A stretch of DNA of 32,473 nucleotides from an uncultured Blautia sp. (GCA_900556555.1 USPF01000024.1:1-32473); one strand, 5' to 3'; numbered from the stretch's first letter, positions 7,359 to 17,236 are shown. Program-made: numbers and translations. Notes: a model not told the origin generated them from the sequence alone.

Positions 7359-8849
7359 TTATTGTTTTCTCCTCTTCATCCAAATTCCAAATCCCAGTGC
7401 CAGCACACTTAAAGGAAGTATCACTATCACAAAAACACTCCAGAAATTTGCATCAGATGCCGGAATTACAAGACTGGTTGTATCATAAGACTTACTTGCT
7501 ATAGATACTGTGTTTATTTCGTCTGTATTACACATCCAGCCAAGAGAAGCTGCCAGCAATTCGTAATTGGTACCGGAAACCATTGCATTTGCTGAATCAT
7601 CAAAAATAGTCTGTGCTGCAAAATAAACAATCTGAGTCTCTTTATCTTCCTTTACTTTTTCAGTGATCATAACACCTAAGTCAAATGGTCCCTGAACGTC
7701 TCCTTCTTCCTGTTCAACACTTTCCATATTCTCTAAATCGGTTTTGGAGTAAGCACTGTCTGAGGTTCTAAGAATACTGCTTATTTGCAAGCTGTCTCTC
7801 ACGTTTTCTATCTGGCAAATCCCTTGTGCCATAGCTGCAAGTACATAACGGCTTTGGGCGGATAATTCTGCTGTAATTTCATTATTTTCAATATTTGGAA
7901 GAAGATAATACGGGTTTTGAGACACAAAATGATTAGAAGATCCCTCAAAAACAATTCCATTTTCAGGTCGAACACCGTAATTTTCCAAAATTCTATTAAA
8001 ATTACTCATATCTTCGTTTGTATAATCTGATACAATGAAGGCTTTTCCTCCATTTTCCAAATATGAGAGTACTTTATCTGCCTCCTCCTCGCTCAAATCT
8101 TTTGCCGGTGCAAAAATGAAAAGACACCCTGTATCTTCCGGCACAGATTCTTCTGTCAGGAGATTCAGGGACTGAATATCAATATTGGCTTTTTGTATAG
8201 TCTCTTTCATGGTTTCACTCATGGCAGCTTCGTCATGCCCTTCCAAGGTATAAAGAACAGGCATATTTTCTGAAATCACATAATTAATAGCACTGGTTAA
8301 TTGTCCTTCACCGTCAAATCCAGTCACTTGCTGGGAATACGTATTATAATTAATGGCTGTCTCATACATATCCGAATAATCTACAACCTTGCTCTTATCT
8401 CCGCAAACAACGATAACACTATTATTGCTGATATTATCTGATGTATATTGTGATACAAAAGCGGGATTCACGGCCGGATCTTTTTTCTCAATCTGAATAT
8501 GTTTACTTCCCTCTTCGTATCTTTCCAGAAGTTTTTCGATATCACTGCTCTCCGTTCCGTCCTGAGTAACCCAATACATTTGTACCTCTTTATCCAGTTT
8601 TTTCAGTATTTTTCCGGTCTGTTCCCCAATAGTATAGAGTTTCTGGCTGCTTAAATCAATTTCCCGGAACTTAGAAGGGAGTTCCTGCACCACCAAGTTC
8701 AGCACTACCACACTGGCAATCACAATTCCCGTCACAGCCATGCTATAAGAACCATGCCTTAACACTTTTTTATTCTTTCTTCTTTTTTCCCTGCTGTCTG
8801 CTATTATTTTTTTGAAATTTATTCTATCTTTTAAATTCATTTTCTTCAT
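7359..8849 (-). CDS. GldG-like ABC transporter auxiliary protein
   Basis: This 496-residue protein has a strongly basic cytoplasmic N-terminus (1-36), a transmembrane helix (37-56), a large extracytoplasmic domain and a C-terminal helix (about 470-490) ending in KRRKQ. The LSSQKLYTIGEQT stretch (66-78) and the YTLEGHDE stretch (about 200) resemble the GldG / ABC-type uncharacterised transport family (Pfam ABC_transp_aux). In Bacteroidetes GldG works with the GldA ATPase and GldF permease in gliding. Here it lies between a matching permease and a DUF4340 protein, so it is most likely part of one envelope ABC complex. Gliding is not implied for this organism. An AAAGGA ribosome site precedes the ATG. 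Confidence 0.85.
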   Translation of the reverse strand: MKKMNLKDRINFKKIIADSREKRRKNKKVLRHGSYSMAVTGIVIASVVVLNLVVQELPSKFREIDLSSQKLYTIGEQTGKILKKLDKEVQMYWVTQDGTESSDIEKLLERYEEGSKHIQIEKKDPAVNPAFVSQYTSDNISNNSVIVVCGDKSKVVDYSDMYETAINYNTYSQQVTGFDGEGQLTSAINYVISENMPVLYTLEGHDEAAMSETMKETIQKANIDIQSLNLLTEESVPEDTGCLFIFAPAKDLSEEEADKVLSYLENGGKAFIVSDYTNEDMSNFNRILENYGVRPENGIVFEGSSNHFVSQNPYYLLPNIENNEITAELSAQSRYVLAAMAQGICQIENVRDSLQISSILRTSDSAYSKTDLENMESVEQEEGDVQGPFDLGVMITEKVKEDKETQIVYFAAQTIFDDSANAMVSGTNYELLAASLGWMCNTDEINTVSIASKSYDTTSLVIPASDANFWSVFVIVILPLSVLALGFGIWMKRRKQ

Positions 8850-8879
8850 ATCTGCAATCCTTTCTGTTCCAATGAACTA

Positions 8880-9743
8880 TCAGCTCCAACGGCGTTTTTC
8901 TATGCACTGAATCGTCAAGAAAACAAAAATACAGATAACGGAAAACATATAAACAACACCTGTCACGTCAAAAATACCGCCTACAAAATTATCAAAATGA
9001 TTTACAATAGCAAATAAATCTAATACTTTCTGAATCAGCCCTGAAAATAGAGATGATTTTATAAAATAAAGAATCACTACAACGGCACTCATGCCAATTC
9101 CTACAATGGAAGAAAGAATCACATCTTTTGTCATCTGATAAATCACCATTGCAAGAAGAATCACAAGGATTAAGACCGTCAACATGGATGTGAGAGCCGT
9201 ATCTGAAAAGAAACCGGCAATTCCATCCATAACAAAACTACAGAACAGCACTCCAAACGTAAGTACCGCAGCGATAATCTGGCTTTCTGTCACAGAAGAT
9301 AAAAACAATCCCACCGCTATCTGTGCACATCCCAAAAAGAAAAATCCAAGAACTGCTGTATATGCCATAGGATAAGATACCGCTCCATATTTTCCCATAA
9401 TCAGAGGATAAAGATTACTAACAGCAACAGGAATCAGATAAATGGTAATCATGCTGAGATATTTCCCAAGTACAACTTTCCAGACTGCTATAGGTGCTGT
9501 AAGAAGAATCTGATCTGTCCTGTTTTTCTTCTCTTCCGCCAAAATTCGCATAGTTAATACAGGTGTGATAATCAAGAATAAAAATGTCACGGAACTTAAT
9601 GTGACTCCAAAATCAGGGCTTCCATACTGCAAATTATATGCCGTAAAATAAATGCCAAGAATCAATAAAATAAAGGCAATAAACACATATCCTACCATAG
9701 AAGTGAGATAACTCCTCAATTCTTTTTTATACACTGCCAGCAT
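8880..9743 (-). CDS. ABC-2 type transporter permease (GldF/NosY-like)
   Basis: The 287-residue hydrophobic protein has about six to eight membrane helices, including 15-37, 49-66, 93-115, 125-150, 183-203, 209-228 and 258-280. The cytoplasmic loop after the second helix, LAEEKKNRTDQILLTAPI (68-85), is characteristic of the GldF/NosY group of ABC-2 permeases. A GGAG ribosome site lies inside the end of the ATPase gene, with a 6-base gap, so the two are coupled. It would form the membrane channel for the ATPase encoded just before it. The substrate is not predictable. Confidence 0.9.
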   Translation of the reverse strand: MLAVYKKELRSYLTSMVGYVFIAFILLILGIYFTAYNLQYGSPDFGVTLSSVTFLFLIITPVLTMRILAEEKKNRTDQILLTAPIAVWKVVLGKYLSMITIYLIPVAVSNLYPLIMGKYGAVSYPMAYTAVLGFFFLGCAQIAVGLFLSSVTESQIIAAVLTFGVLFCSFVMDGIAGFFSDTALTSMLTVLILVILLAMVIYQMTKDVILSSIVGIGMSAVVVILYFIKSSLFSGLIQKVLDLFAIVNHFDNFVGGIFDVTGVVYMFSVICIFVFLTIQCIEKRRWS

Positions 9744-9749
9744 AACACC

Positions 9750-10739
9750 CTATTCTCCTTCCTCTTCGAATATTTCAGAATCTATTTCTACTGCTCTATC
9801 CTTCTTAGCATCATCCGTCAATTTCAGGAACACTTCTTCCAGGCTCATATTGCCAGGCTGCATTTTCAGAATCGGACACTTCATTTCTGCAAGGGCAAAA
9901 AATATATTTTCTCTAATATCCTGCTCTCCTGATACTTTGACAGTAACATCACATGCTCCTTTCACAAGGGAATCATGATAGATAACTTCCTGGATATTTT
10001 CTACCATATCAAAGGCTTTCCGAATATCTTCTTCCCTTCCTTTTATGGTAAGCTCCAGAGAATTATCTCCTGCCATAAGCTTGCTGAGGTTTTCCGGTGA
10101 ATCACTGGCCACCAGCCTTCCTTTATCAATAATGAGTACATGGTCGCACACAGCACTGACTTCTGAAAGAATATGAGAACTGAGGATTACCGTATGCTTT
10201 CTTCCCAGACCTTTAATCAGATCACGAATTTCTATAATCTGCTTGGGATCCAGTCCCACTGTGGGTTCGTCTAAGATAATAATTTCCGGATATCCCAGTA
10301 ACGCCTGTGCCAGCCCTACTCTCTGTTTATATCCCTTAGACAGATTTTTTATCAGACGGTTCTTCACATCTTCGATTTTTATGGTTGACATAACTTCTTC
10401 TATGTTTGATTTTTTCTTTTCTCTCGGAACCGCTTTTAACTCTGCTGCAAACTCCAGATATTCTTTTACTGTCATATCCTGATATAAAGGCGGTATTTCC
10501 GGCAGATAACCAATTCTCTTTTTTGCCTCTTCCGGATCTTCTAATATATTGTGTCCGTCTATGAGAATATCACCTTCTGTTGACGCAATATATCCTGTTA
10601 TCATATTCATGGTAGTAGACTTTCCAGCGCCATTTGGTCCAAGAAAACCGTAAATTTTACCTTTTTCCACTGTAAAATTCAAATGATCCACAGCCACATG
10701 ATTTCCATATTTTTTTACAAGATTTCTTACTTCAATCAA
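9750..10739 (-). CDS. ABC transporter ATP-binding protein (GldA-like), TTG start
   Basis: This nucleotide-binding subunit drives the downstream permease. Walker A is GPNGAGKST (about 32-40 from the chosen start), the signature is LSKGYKQRVGLAQ, Walker B is IIILDEPTVGLDP and the H-loop is SSHILSEV. A C-terminal extension of about 90 residues, with a small alpha/beta domain, is typical of ABC-2 exporters. The start chosen is TTG at 10739, because AAAGGAGGG lies six bases upstream at 10746-10754. A longer reading frame to 10769 would place that ribosome site inside the gene. Length from TTG is 329 residues. It is the first gene of the four-gene operon. No strong promoter was found upstream in the 160-base gap. 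Confidence 0.93.
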   Translation of the reverse strand: MIEVRNLVKKYGNHVAVDHLNFTVEKGKIYGFLGPNGAGKSTTMNMITGYIASTEGDILIDGHNILEDPEEAKKRIGYLPEIPPLYQDMTVKEYLEFAAELKAVPREKKKSNIEEVMSTIKIEDVKNRLIKNLSKGYKQRVGLAQALLGYPEIIILDEPTVGLDPKQIIEIRDLIKGLGRKHTVILSSHILSEVSAVCDHVLIIDKGRLVASDSPENLSKLMAGDNSLELTIKGREEDIRKAFDMVENIQEVIYHDSLVKGACDVTVKVSGEQDIRENIFFALAEMKCPILKMQPGNMSLEEVFLKLTDDAKKDRAVEIDSEIFEEEGE

Positions 10740-10831
10740 AATAGTCCCTCCTTTAAATATTATTCTCACTTTTCTATTTTATGGAAAAAATGTGATAAAA
10801 ATAAGATAACTATGTGTTTTTTCTGTGAAAA

Positions 10832-10900
10832 AAGACTGCTGTGGAAAGTGACACTCAAAACGTACCTCTGTTTCTAATAATCACTTTCTACAGCAGTCTT
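10832..10900 (-). terminator. Long-stem terminator after rsmG
   Basis: Arms 10832-10851 and 10881-10900 are complementary over 20 bases with a single A-C/G-T type mismatch, around a 29-base loop. On the minus strand the stem is followed by TTTTTTC, so it should stop the rpmH-to-rsmG transcript 30 bases after rsmG. The stem is unusually long for a terminator. The rest of the 160-base gap contains no recognisable gene. Confidence 0.85.
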
Positions 10901-10929
10901 ATTTATTGTTTTTATCTTTATTTTCTATT

Positions 10930-11652
10930 TTACAAAATAGGCTCTTTTGCCGGTGTTCCGGCTTTTCTCGGATATTTCTTTGGTGTGTTTTTCACTTTCT
11001 GAATAACCAGCAGTGTTCTGTCCATATCCGTTCCATAGAGCTTAAAGTCCTCTTCCTTCATCACTTTCCCTCCCAGGACTGAAATGGCTTTCTGAGCCTC
11101 TATAAGCTCCTCTGAAGCCTTTCCGGACTTATAGGAGACAAATACACCGCCTTCCTTCACATATGGCATACAATACTCGCATAAAGCTGCCAGACGGGAT
11201 ACTGCTCTTGAGACACTCAAATCATACTGTTCCCTGTATTCCTGTTTTCTCGCAGCATCTTCTGCTCTCCCGTGTACTGTCTCAATTCCCTGAAGACCCA
11301 ATTCCCGGACCACTTCATCCAGAAAATTTAACCTTTTTTTCAGAGAATCTAAAAGTGTTACTTTGATATGCGGAAACGCTATTTTTAGTGGAATTCCGGG
11401 AAATCCAGCTCCGGTTCCCACATCGATACAACTATGAATCTGCTCCATATCTACGGCTTTTGCAATGGATAAACTATCCAGAAAATGCTTCTGCATCACC
11501 TCCTGGAACTCTGTGATTCCTGTAAGGTTCATCACCTTATTCCATTCAACCAGCAGCTCAAAATACTGGATAAATTGTCTCTTTTGATCATCTGTCAGAC
11601 TGATTCCATACTCTTTGCATCCGTCTTCCAGCATCTTTAAATCATACTCCAT
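10930..11652 (-). CDS. rsmG: 16S rRNA m7G527 methyltransferase RsmG
   Basis: RsmG (GidB) uses S-adenosylmethionine to methylate G527 of 16S rRNA; its loss gives low-level streptomycin resistance in other bacteria. The protein has 240 residues. The SAM motif IDVGTGAGFPGIP is at about 76-88, the N-terminal helical segment includes WNKVMNLTGI (37-46) and the DSLSIAK stretch follows. The basic tail ends in KKYPRKAGTPAKEPIL. It starts 2 bases after the mnmG stop, with a GGAG site, and closes the operon before the long terminator. In B. subtilis the noc gene follows this position; here there is no second ParB homologue. Confidence 0.97.
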   Translation of the reverse strand: MEYDLKMLEDGCKEYGISLTDDQKRQFIQYFELLVEWNKVMNLTGITEFQEVMQKHFLDSLSIAKAVDMEQIHSCIDVGTGAGFPGIPLKIAFPHIKVTLLDSLKKRLNFLDEVVRELGLQGIETVHGRAEDAARKQEYREQYDLSVSRAVSRLAALCEYCMPYVKEGGVFVSYKSGKASEELIEAQKAISVLGGKVMKEEDFKLYGTDMDRTLLVIQKVKNTPKKYPRKAGTPAKEPIL

Positions 11653-11654
11653 AT

Positions 11655-13535
11655 TTATCTCCTTCTATAACTTTCCATGTAGACAAGCAGCACTGAAATA
11701 TCTGCCGGAGATACTCCTGCAATACGGGAAGCCTGTCCAATAGAAACTGGTCTGTAAGCCTTTAATTTCTGTTTTGCCTCTATACGAAGGCCGCTGATTT
11801 CATCATAATCAAGGCTCTCAGGAAGTTTTTTTGTTTCTAATTTCTTGAAGTTTTCTACCTGTTTCAACTGTCTTTTAATATAGCCATCATATTTAATATT
11901 AATATTAATCTGTTCTCTTACATCATCTGGTAATTCCGGTCTTTTTTTATCCAGGCAAGCCACAATATCATAGCTTAATTCTGGTCTTCTGATTAGATCA
12001 GCAAGAGAAATTCCATTCTTCAAAGGTGTACTTCCATACTGTTCCAGAAGCTGTTGAACCTCAGGCACTGCCCCTACATGAACATGCTCCATACGTTCTG
12101 CTTCTTCCTCTATTTTTTCCTTCTTCCACTGAATGTAATCATACTGTTCTTTTGTTACAAGCCCTGCCTGGTATCCTTTTTCTCTAAGCCTTAAATCCGC
12201 ATTATCCTGACGAAGCAACAATCTATATTCTGCACGGCTCGTCATCATACGGTACGGCTCATGGTTTTCTTTTGTCACAAGATCATCGATTAGGACACCA
12301 ATATAGGATTCTGAACGATCTAAAATCATCTGCTCTTTTCCTAAAATTTCCATGGCTGCATTGATACCTGCAACTAAGCCTTGTGCTGCTGCTTCTTCAT
12401 ATCCGGAACTTCCATTAAACTGGCCGCCTGAAAATAACCCCTTAATATTCTTAAATTCCAGAGTTGGATATAGCTGTCTTGCGTTGATACAGTCATACTC
12501 AATCGCATATGCATTTCTCACGATTTTTACATTCTCCAGACCTTTTACAGAACGGTACATGGCATACTGGACATCTTCCGGAAGAGAGCTTGACATACCT
12601 CCTACATACATCTCATTTGTATATAATCCTTCCGGTTCGATAAATACCTGATGTCTGTTTTTATCCGCAAATTTAACCACTTTATCCTCAATAGAAGGAC
12701 AATATCTTGGTCCTGTTCCTTCTATCATTCCTGAATATAAAGGAGACCTGTCCAGGTTCGCCCGGATGATTTCATGGGTCTTCTCATTCGTATAGGTAAG
12801 CCAGCAGGAAGCCTGGTCTATCTGTACATCTTCCGGATTTGTAGAGAAAGAAAACGGTACTACTCTTTCATCACCAAACTGTTCTTCCATCTTAGAAAAA
12901 TCAACACTTCTTTTGTCGATTCTTGCCGGAGTACCTGTCTTAAAACGGTAGATTTCTATTCCAAGATTCTTCAAAGATTCTGTGAGATAATTAGCAGCCT
13001 GAAGTCCATTTGGCCCTGTATAATTGCTGATATTTCCATAGATACATCTGGCTTTTAAATAAGTTCCTGTACAAAGAACAACTGCTTTTGCATGATAGAT
13101 TGCACCAGAATAAGTCTTAACTCCTGTTACTTTTCCTTCCTCTGCCAGAATCTCTGTTACTTCTGCCTGGCGAATTGTAAGATGCTCTGTATTTTCCAGA
13201 GTATTTCTCATTTCTCTGGTATATGCCTGTTTATCTGCCTGTGCTCTAAGAGAATGGACAGCAGGTCCTTTTGATACATTCAGCATCTTTGACTGGATAA
13301 ATGTTTTATCTATATTCTTTCCCATTTCTCCGCCAAGGGCATCAATTTCCCTCACCAGATGCCCTTTGGAGCTGCCTCCTATGTTGGGATTACAAGGCAT
13401 AAGAGCAATGCTGTCTACACTAACTGTAAACATAATAGTATCCAGACCCAGACGGGCACATGCCAGTGCTGCCTCACATCCCGCATGACCTGCCCCTACC
13501 ACAGCCACATCATATTTTTCCTCTAATACGTTCAT
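11655..13535 (-). CDS. mnmG: tRNA uridine-5-carboxymethylaminomethyl modification enzyme MnmG
   Basis: MnmG (GidA) is the FAD-dependent partner of MnmE and installs the cmnm5 group on the wobble uridine of several tRNAs. The 626-residue length is typical. The dinucleotide-binding motif [10 protein letters not shown] is at 14-23, the conserved Cys segment [25 protein letters not shown] is near 48-72, and the C-terminal helical domain that contacts MnmE ends in [17 protein letters not shown]. It lies downstream of mnmE, with a 24-base gap, in the standard Firmicute order. Confidence 0.98.
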   Translation of the reverse strand: MNVLEEKYDVAVVGAGHAGCEAALACARLGLDTIMFTVSVDSIALMPCNPNIGGSSKGHLVREIDALGGEMGKNIDKTFIQSKMLNVSKGPAVHSLRAQADKQAYTREMRNTLENTEHLTIRQAEVTEILAEEGKVTGVKTYSGAIYHAKAVVLCTGTYLKARCIYGNISNYTGPNGLQAANYLTESLKNLGIEIYRFKTGTPARIDKRSVDFSKMEEQFGDERVVPFSFSTNPEDVQIDQASCWLTYTNEKTHEIIRANLDRSPLYSGMIEGTGPRYCPSIEDKVVKFADKNRHQVFIEPEGLYTNEMYVGGMSSSLPEDVQYAMYRSVKGLENVKIVRNAYAIEYDCINARQLYPTLEFKNIKGLFSGGQFNGSSGYEEAAAQGLVAGINAAMEILGKEQMILDRSESYIGVLIDDLVTKENHEPYRMMTSRAEYRLLLRQDNADLRLREKGYQAGLVTKEQYDYIQWKKEKIEEEAERMEHVHVGAVPEVQQLLEQYGSTPLKNGISLADLIRRPELSYDIVACLDKKRPELPDDVREQININIKYDGYIKRQLKQVENFKKLETKKLPESLDYDEISGLRIEAKQKLKAYRPVSIGQASRIAGVSPADISVLLVYMESYRRR

Positions 13536-13559
13536 TTCTCTTTGGCTTCCTTTCTATTT

Positions 13560-14933
13560 TTATTTTCCAGTACAGAATTTTGAGAAAATTTCATTGACCA
13601 AATCTTCTCCTACAGCCTCTCCAATAATACTTCCAAGAGCTTCATATGCATTCATTAAATCAATGGAATAAAAGTCCTCCGGCATCCCCATTTCAATGCT
13701 GTCTTCCACCAAAAGAATACTTCTTTTTGCTTCTTCTAAGGCTGCTTTATGGCGTACATTTGTGATATAAATTTCATCATTAAACGTCAGATTTCCTTCG
13801 AAAAACATCTCTTTAATCTGCTGTTCCAGACGATCAATTCCCTCTTCTTCTTTTGCAGAAATTGACACTACAGGATGGTCCGCCAACTCTCTTAAATCTC
13901 TCTCTTCAACCACCTGTTTTAAGTCTGTTTTATTTAAAATTATCACAGCTTTTTTATCTTCTAAAAGCTTAATAATCTCTCTGTCATTCTCATCTAATGG
14001 TATAGAAGCATCCACTACATACAAGACTAAATCTGCATCTTTTGCGTACTCTATAGCTTTTCCTACACCTATTTTTTCCACTACATCTTCTGTATTTCTG
14101 ATACCGGCTGTATCAATCATACGCAGGGAAATTCCATGTAAAACAATCGTCTCTTCCAGTATATCTCTGGTGGTTCCTGCAATGTCTGTTACAATGGCTC
14201 TTTCCTCTCCTACCAGAATATTAAGCAGTGAAGATTTACCTGCATTTGGCTTTCCAACAATAACAGTTTTGATTCCCTCTTTCATGAGTTTTCCTTCTTT
14301 TACTGTATCTAAAAGCCTGTTTATTTTTTCTTTGATAGCACCTGTTTCTTCTTGCAAACGCTCTCCGTATCCATCAATACTGATATGTTCCGGGTCATCT
14401 AGTGCTGATTCTATATATGCTATTTGATAGATAATCTGCTCTCTTATTTCACGAATAACCTTTTGTACGGCTCCTCTTAACTGGCTTACAGAACTCTTCA
14501 AAGCATATTCATTTTTTGCATTAATTACATCAATTACAGCCTCTGCCTGTGACAAATCTATTCTTCCATTTAGGAATGCACGTTTTGTAAATTCCCCTGG
14601 CTCTGCAGGTCTGGCACCATATTTCACTACTGTTTCCAGCACTCTTTTCATTGCCAGAACACCACCGTGGCAGTCTATTTCCACTGTATCTTCCCCTGTG
14701 TAGCTCCTTGGCCCGTCCATGACCATGACCAGAACCTCATCGATCATCTCTTCCCCATCCCATATAAAACCATAATTTATCGTATGGGTAGGTACCTCTT
14801 CTATTCTCTTTTTTCCGCCTTTCGAGCGGTAGATTTTCCCTGTGATTGCCCTGCTGTCCGGGCCGCTGATACGTATAATTCCAATGCCAGACGCAGTCAT
14901 GGCTGTTGCTACAGCCGCAATGGTATCATTCAT
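13560..14933 (-). CDS. mnmE: tRNA modification GTPase MnmE
   Basis: MnmE (TrmE) is a GTPase that, with MnmG, modifies wobble uridines using a formyl-tetrahydrofolate-derived carbon. The start chosen is ATG at 14933, because AAGGAG lies 7 bases upstream; the frame continues to 14975 but that extension has no ribosome site. This gives 457 residues. Visible are the TrmE_N domain with GIGIIRISGP and GPRSYTGEDTVEIDCHGG, the GTPase motifs GKPNAGKSS, DIAGTTRD, DTAG and NKTD, and the C-terminal Cys454 in FCTGK (the usual ending is CIGK). The 109-base gap to jag shows no obvious terminator. Confidence 0.97.
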   Translation of the reverse strand: MNDTIAAVATAMTASGIGIIRISGPDSRAITGKIYRSKGGKKRIEEVPTHTINYGFIWDGEEMIDEVLVMVMDGPRSYTGEDTVEIDCHGGVLAMKRVLETVVKYGARPAEPGEFTKRAFLNGRIDLSQAEAVIDVINAKNEYALKSSVSQLRGAVQKVIREIREQIIYQIAYIESALDDPEHISIDGYGERLQEETGAIKEKINRLLDTVKEGKLMKEGIKTVIVGKPNAGKSSLLNILVGEERAIVTDIAGTTRDILEETIVLHGISLRMIDTAGIRNTEDVVEKIGVGKAIEYAKDADLVLYVVDASIPLDENDREIIKLLEDKKAVIILNKTDLKQVVEERDLRELADHPVVSISAKEEEGIDRLEQQIKEMFFEGNLTFNDEIYITNVRHKAALEEAKRSILLVEDSIEMGMPEDFYSIDLMNAYEALGSIIGEAVGEDLVNEIFSKFCTGK

Positions 14934-15042
14934 ATGCTTCTCCTTTTTTACTGGATAAGAAAAAATTCCAGGCAAAAGTGCAAAAGGAATCCCTTATTAT
15001 TCACGCTTTCACCTAGAATAATATGTCTTAGTGTTTCATACT

Positions 15043-15897
15043 TTATCTGTTCTTTAACTTCACAACCACATGACGGTAAGGCTCATTTCCCTCACTGTAA
15101 GTTTCTACATAACGGTTACCCTGAAGTGCAGAGTGGATGATTCTTCTCTCATATGGATTCATTGGTTCCAGAGAAACTGTTTTTCTGGTTTTTCTTACTT
15201 TGTAAGCAATACTTCTTGCCAGATTTTCCAATGTTTCTTTTCTTCTGTTTCTGTAATCCTCTGTATCTAACTTAACACGGACATAGCCCTGTCTGCCTTT
15301 GTTCACTACCAGGCTTGTCAGATACTGAAGAGAATCAAGTGTCTGGCCTCTCTTACCAATAAGAATACCCATATCGTGTCCTACAAATTCAATATCAAGA
15401 TTTCCTTCTTCTGCTTTGTAGTCCATCTTAATTTCTACTTCCAGCTCCATTGCTTTGAACACACCGCCTAAGAACTTCTCAGCCTCTGCCTTCATTTCAG
15501 CAACTTCTTCAGGACTTCTTTCTACAACTTTTCTCTCTTCCTTTGGCTGCTCTGTTTCTTTTTTTACTTCTCTTTTAACTTCCTTTTTAACCTCTTTTTT
15601 AGGCTCTTTTACAGCTTCTCTTTTCTGTTCTTTTACAGTTTCTTTTCTAGCTGTTTTAGGAATTTCCTGTGCCGCAGCTTCTTCTTTCTTTTCTTCTTCA
15701 ACTGGTGTTTCAAGCTGTTCTGATGCTTCTTTTTTCCGTACTTTTATAATTGCCGGTTTTGCACCAAAGCCTAAAAATCCTGATTTACCTTCAGAAATCA
15801 CTTCTATTTCAAGGTTTTCACTAAATGTTTCAAACTCAAGACTTGCTTTTGTAATCGCTTCGTCTACTGTCTTTGCGGAAAACTCTCTAAATTCCAT
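15043..15897 (-). CDS. jag: RNA-binding protein Jag (KhpB), KH-R3H
   Basis: The 284-residue protein has a Jag_N domain (1-52) ending in KSGFLGFGAKPA, a long charged linker (about 58-130), a KH domain (about 145-208) with IGKRGQTLDSLQYL, and an R3H domain (about 212-282) with RRKETLENLARSIA and MNPYERRIIH. KhpB with KhpA binds RNA and affects cell elongation and division in Streptococci. The linker holds repeats of the type KEVKKEVKREVKKE and is probably disordered or coiled. It follows yidC by 18 bases and has an AAGGGGG ribosome site. The gene pair yidC-jag is conserved. Confidence 0.96.
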   Translation of the reverse strand: MEFREFSAKTVDEAITKASLEFETFSENLEIEVISEGKSGFLGFGAKPAIIKVRKKEASEQLETPVEEEKKEEAAAQEIPKTARKETVKEQKREAVKEPKKEVKKEVKREVKKETEQPKEERKVVERSPEEVAEMKAEAEKFLGGVFKAMELEVEIKMDYKAEEGNLDIEFVGHDMGILIGKRGQTLDSLQYLTSLVVNKGRQGYVRVKLDTEDYRNRRKETLENLARSIAYKVRKTRKTVSLEPMNPYERRIIHSALQGNRYVETYSEGNEPYRHVVVKLKNR

Positions 15898-15915
15898 GTC
15901 TGTTCCCCCTTACTT

Positions 15916-17193
15916 TTATTTCTTTTTTCCTTTGTTCTTCTCATCAAACGCTGCTACCATATTCGCTTTAGATGCAAGACTTCCTGGTTTTGTCTTCGGT
16001 GCAGAAGTATTATAACCAGACGTATTCTGAACAGAATTGCTTCTTTCTGCAATGGTTTTTCTCTGAGGCTCCTGAATATTCCGGACATTCATCTTGGCAT
16101 ATTCACTGATATTCTGGGAAGTAATACCCTTTTTCGCTCTCTTCTTATCCATCTTTTCTTTATTCTTTTTGATGAATTCTTCCATATCCATATTGTTCAG
16201 ATGTCTGTTAATAATTAACTGCTGGATACTTCTGATAACAGCACCGATGATCCAGTAAATACCAATACCAACAGGGAATGTGAAACAGATAAATGCTGTA
16301 AATAAAGGCATAAACAAGTTCATACTCTTCATGGTAGCTTCCATCTGAGCGTTTCCGCCATTGTTATTACCATTTGATGCAGATGGCATCAGCTTCATGT
16401 TCAATACCTGAGTACCCCACGCTAAAACAGGGATTAAAACAGCTGCTAAGATAAGCAGATACTGATGGGAAGACCATCCTGACTGAATCAAAGCCCATGG
16501 GTTATCTGCAATGTTCAGCCCAAGGAAATTCTGCATAGGATGAAGTTTTTCTGCTGCCTGTTCCAGAATATGCTCAAAGCCCTGGAACTTGTCCAAATCT
16601 GCCAGTTTATCCCACTGAGATGGTGATAAAGCATATAAAAAGTCAATAATCTGATTGTTATTTAACTCTCCTGAAAGGGGAATATATGCGTTTTTAATCT
16701 TATTATCCTGTACAAAAGTCTGAATGATTTCTGAGAAACCACTAACCTGTGTAATATGAACAACTGCTTCATCAAATACGTGTCTGATTCCGCCGATATA
16801 TCCCGGAATCTTAATAATAACCTGATACAATGCAAAGAAAATCGGCATCTGAATCAGCATCTGCAGACAGCTTCCTGTAGGAGAAACACCATATTTTTCA
16901 TAAAGAGCCATGGTTTCTTCCTGCATTTTCATCTGGGAAGCCTGGTCTTTTTTCCCTCTGTATTTCTTCTGAATACGCTGCAGTTCTGGATTCATAACTG
17001 CGTTCATTTTTGCAAATTTCTGCTGCTTAATCTGCAGCGGAGTCATAAAGGCATAAATAATAACTGTAAAAATAATGATACATAAGCCCAAATTATGAAC
17101 TCCGATACTATAAATGCCATTCATCAGCCAGCCCATTACTTCAGCAACCCAGTTGACGATTGGCATTGTACTTTTCGTTAGTAACACACCCAA
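15916..17193 (-). CDS. yidC: Membrane protein insertase YidC, TTG start
   Basis: YidC/Oxa1 inserts proteins into the cytoplasmic membrane alone or with SecYEG. Visible are a first hydrophobic segment (about 10-30), a second around 35-53 (GLCIIIFTVIIYAFM), the charged loop with TPLQIKQQKFAKMNAVMNPELQRIQKKYRGKKDQ, then PTGSCLQMLIQMPIFFALYQVI and late helices near 240-265 and 290-330. An insert at about 150-235 and a long basic tail (350-425) make it 425 residues, longer than B. subtilis SpoIIIJ. No lipoprotein cleavage site is seen. The start is TTG at 17193, with AAGGAGG eight bases upstream. Confidence 0.95.
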   Translation of the reverse strand: MGVLLTKSTMPIVNWVAEVMGWLMNGIYSIGVHNLGLCIIIFTVIIYAFMTPLQIKQQKFAKMNAVMNPELQRIQKKYRGKKDQASQMKMQEETMALYEKYGVSPTGSCLQMLIQMPIFFALYQVIIKIPGYIGGIRHVFDEAVVHITQVSGFSEIIQTFVQDNKIKNAYIPLSGELNNNQIIDFLYALSPSQWDKLADLDKFQGFEHILEQAAEKLHPMQNFLGLNIADNPWALIQSGWSSHQYLLILAAVLIPVLAWGTQVLNMKLMPSASNGNNNGGNAQMEATMKSMNLFMPLFTAFICFTFPVGIGIYWIIGAVIRSIQQLIINRHLNNMDMEEFIKKNKEKMDKKRAKKGITSQNISEYAKMNVRNIQEPQRKTIAERSNSVQNTSGYNTSAPKTKPGSLASKANMVAAFDEKNKGKKK

Positions 17194-17236
17194 ATCTGTA
17201 TCCTCCTTCTTACTTTGTCACCTCATCTTTTTATTT

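Noticed and set aside
10655..13535. Second ParB-like gene (noc) near rsmG
   Set aside because: No ParB-like motif (GERRWRA) occurs outside the single parB; the place next to rsmG is taken by the ABC operon.
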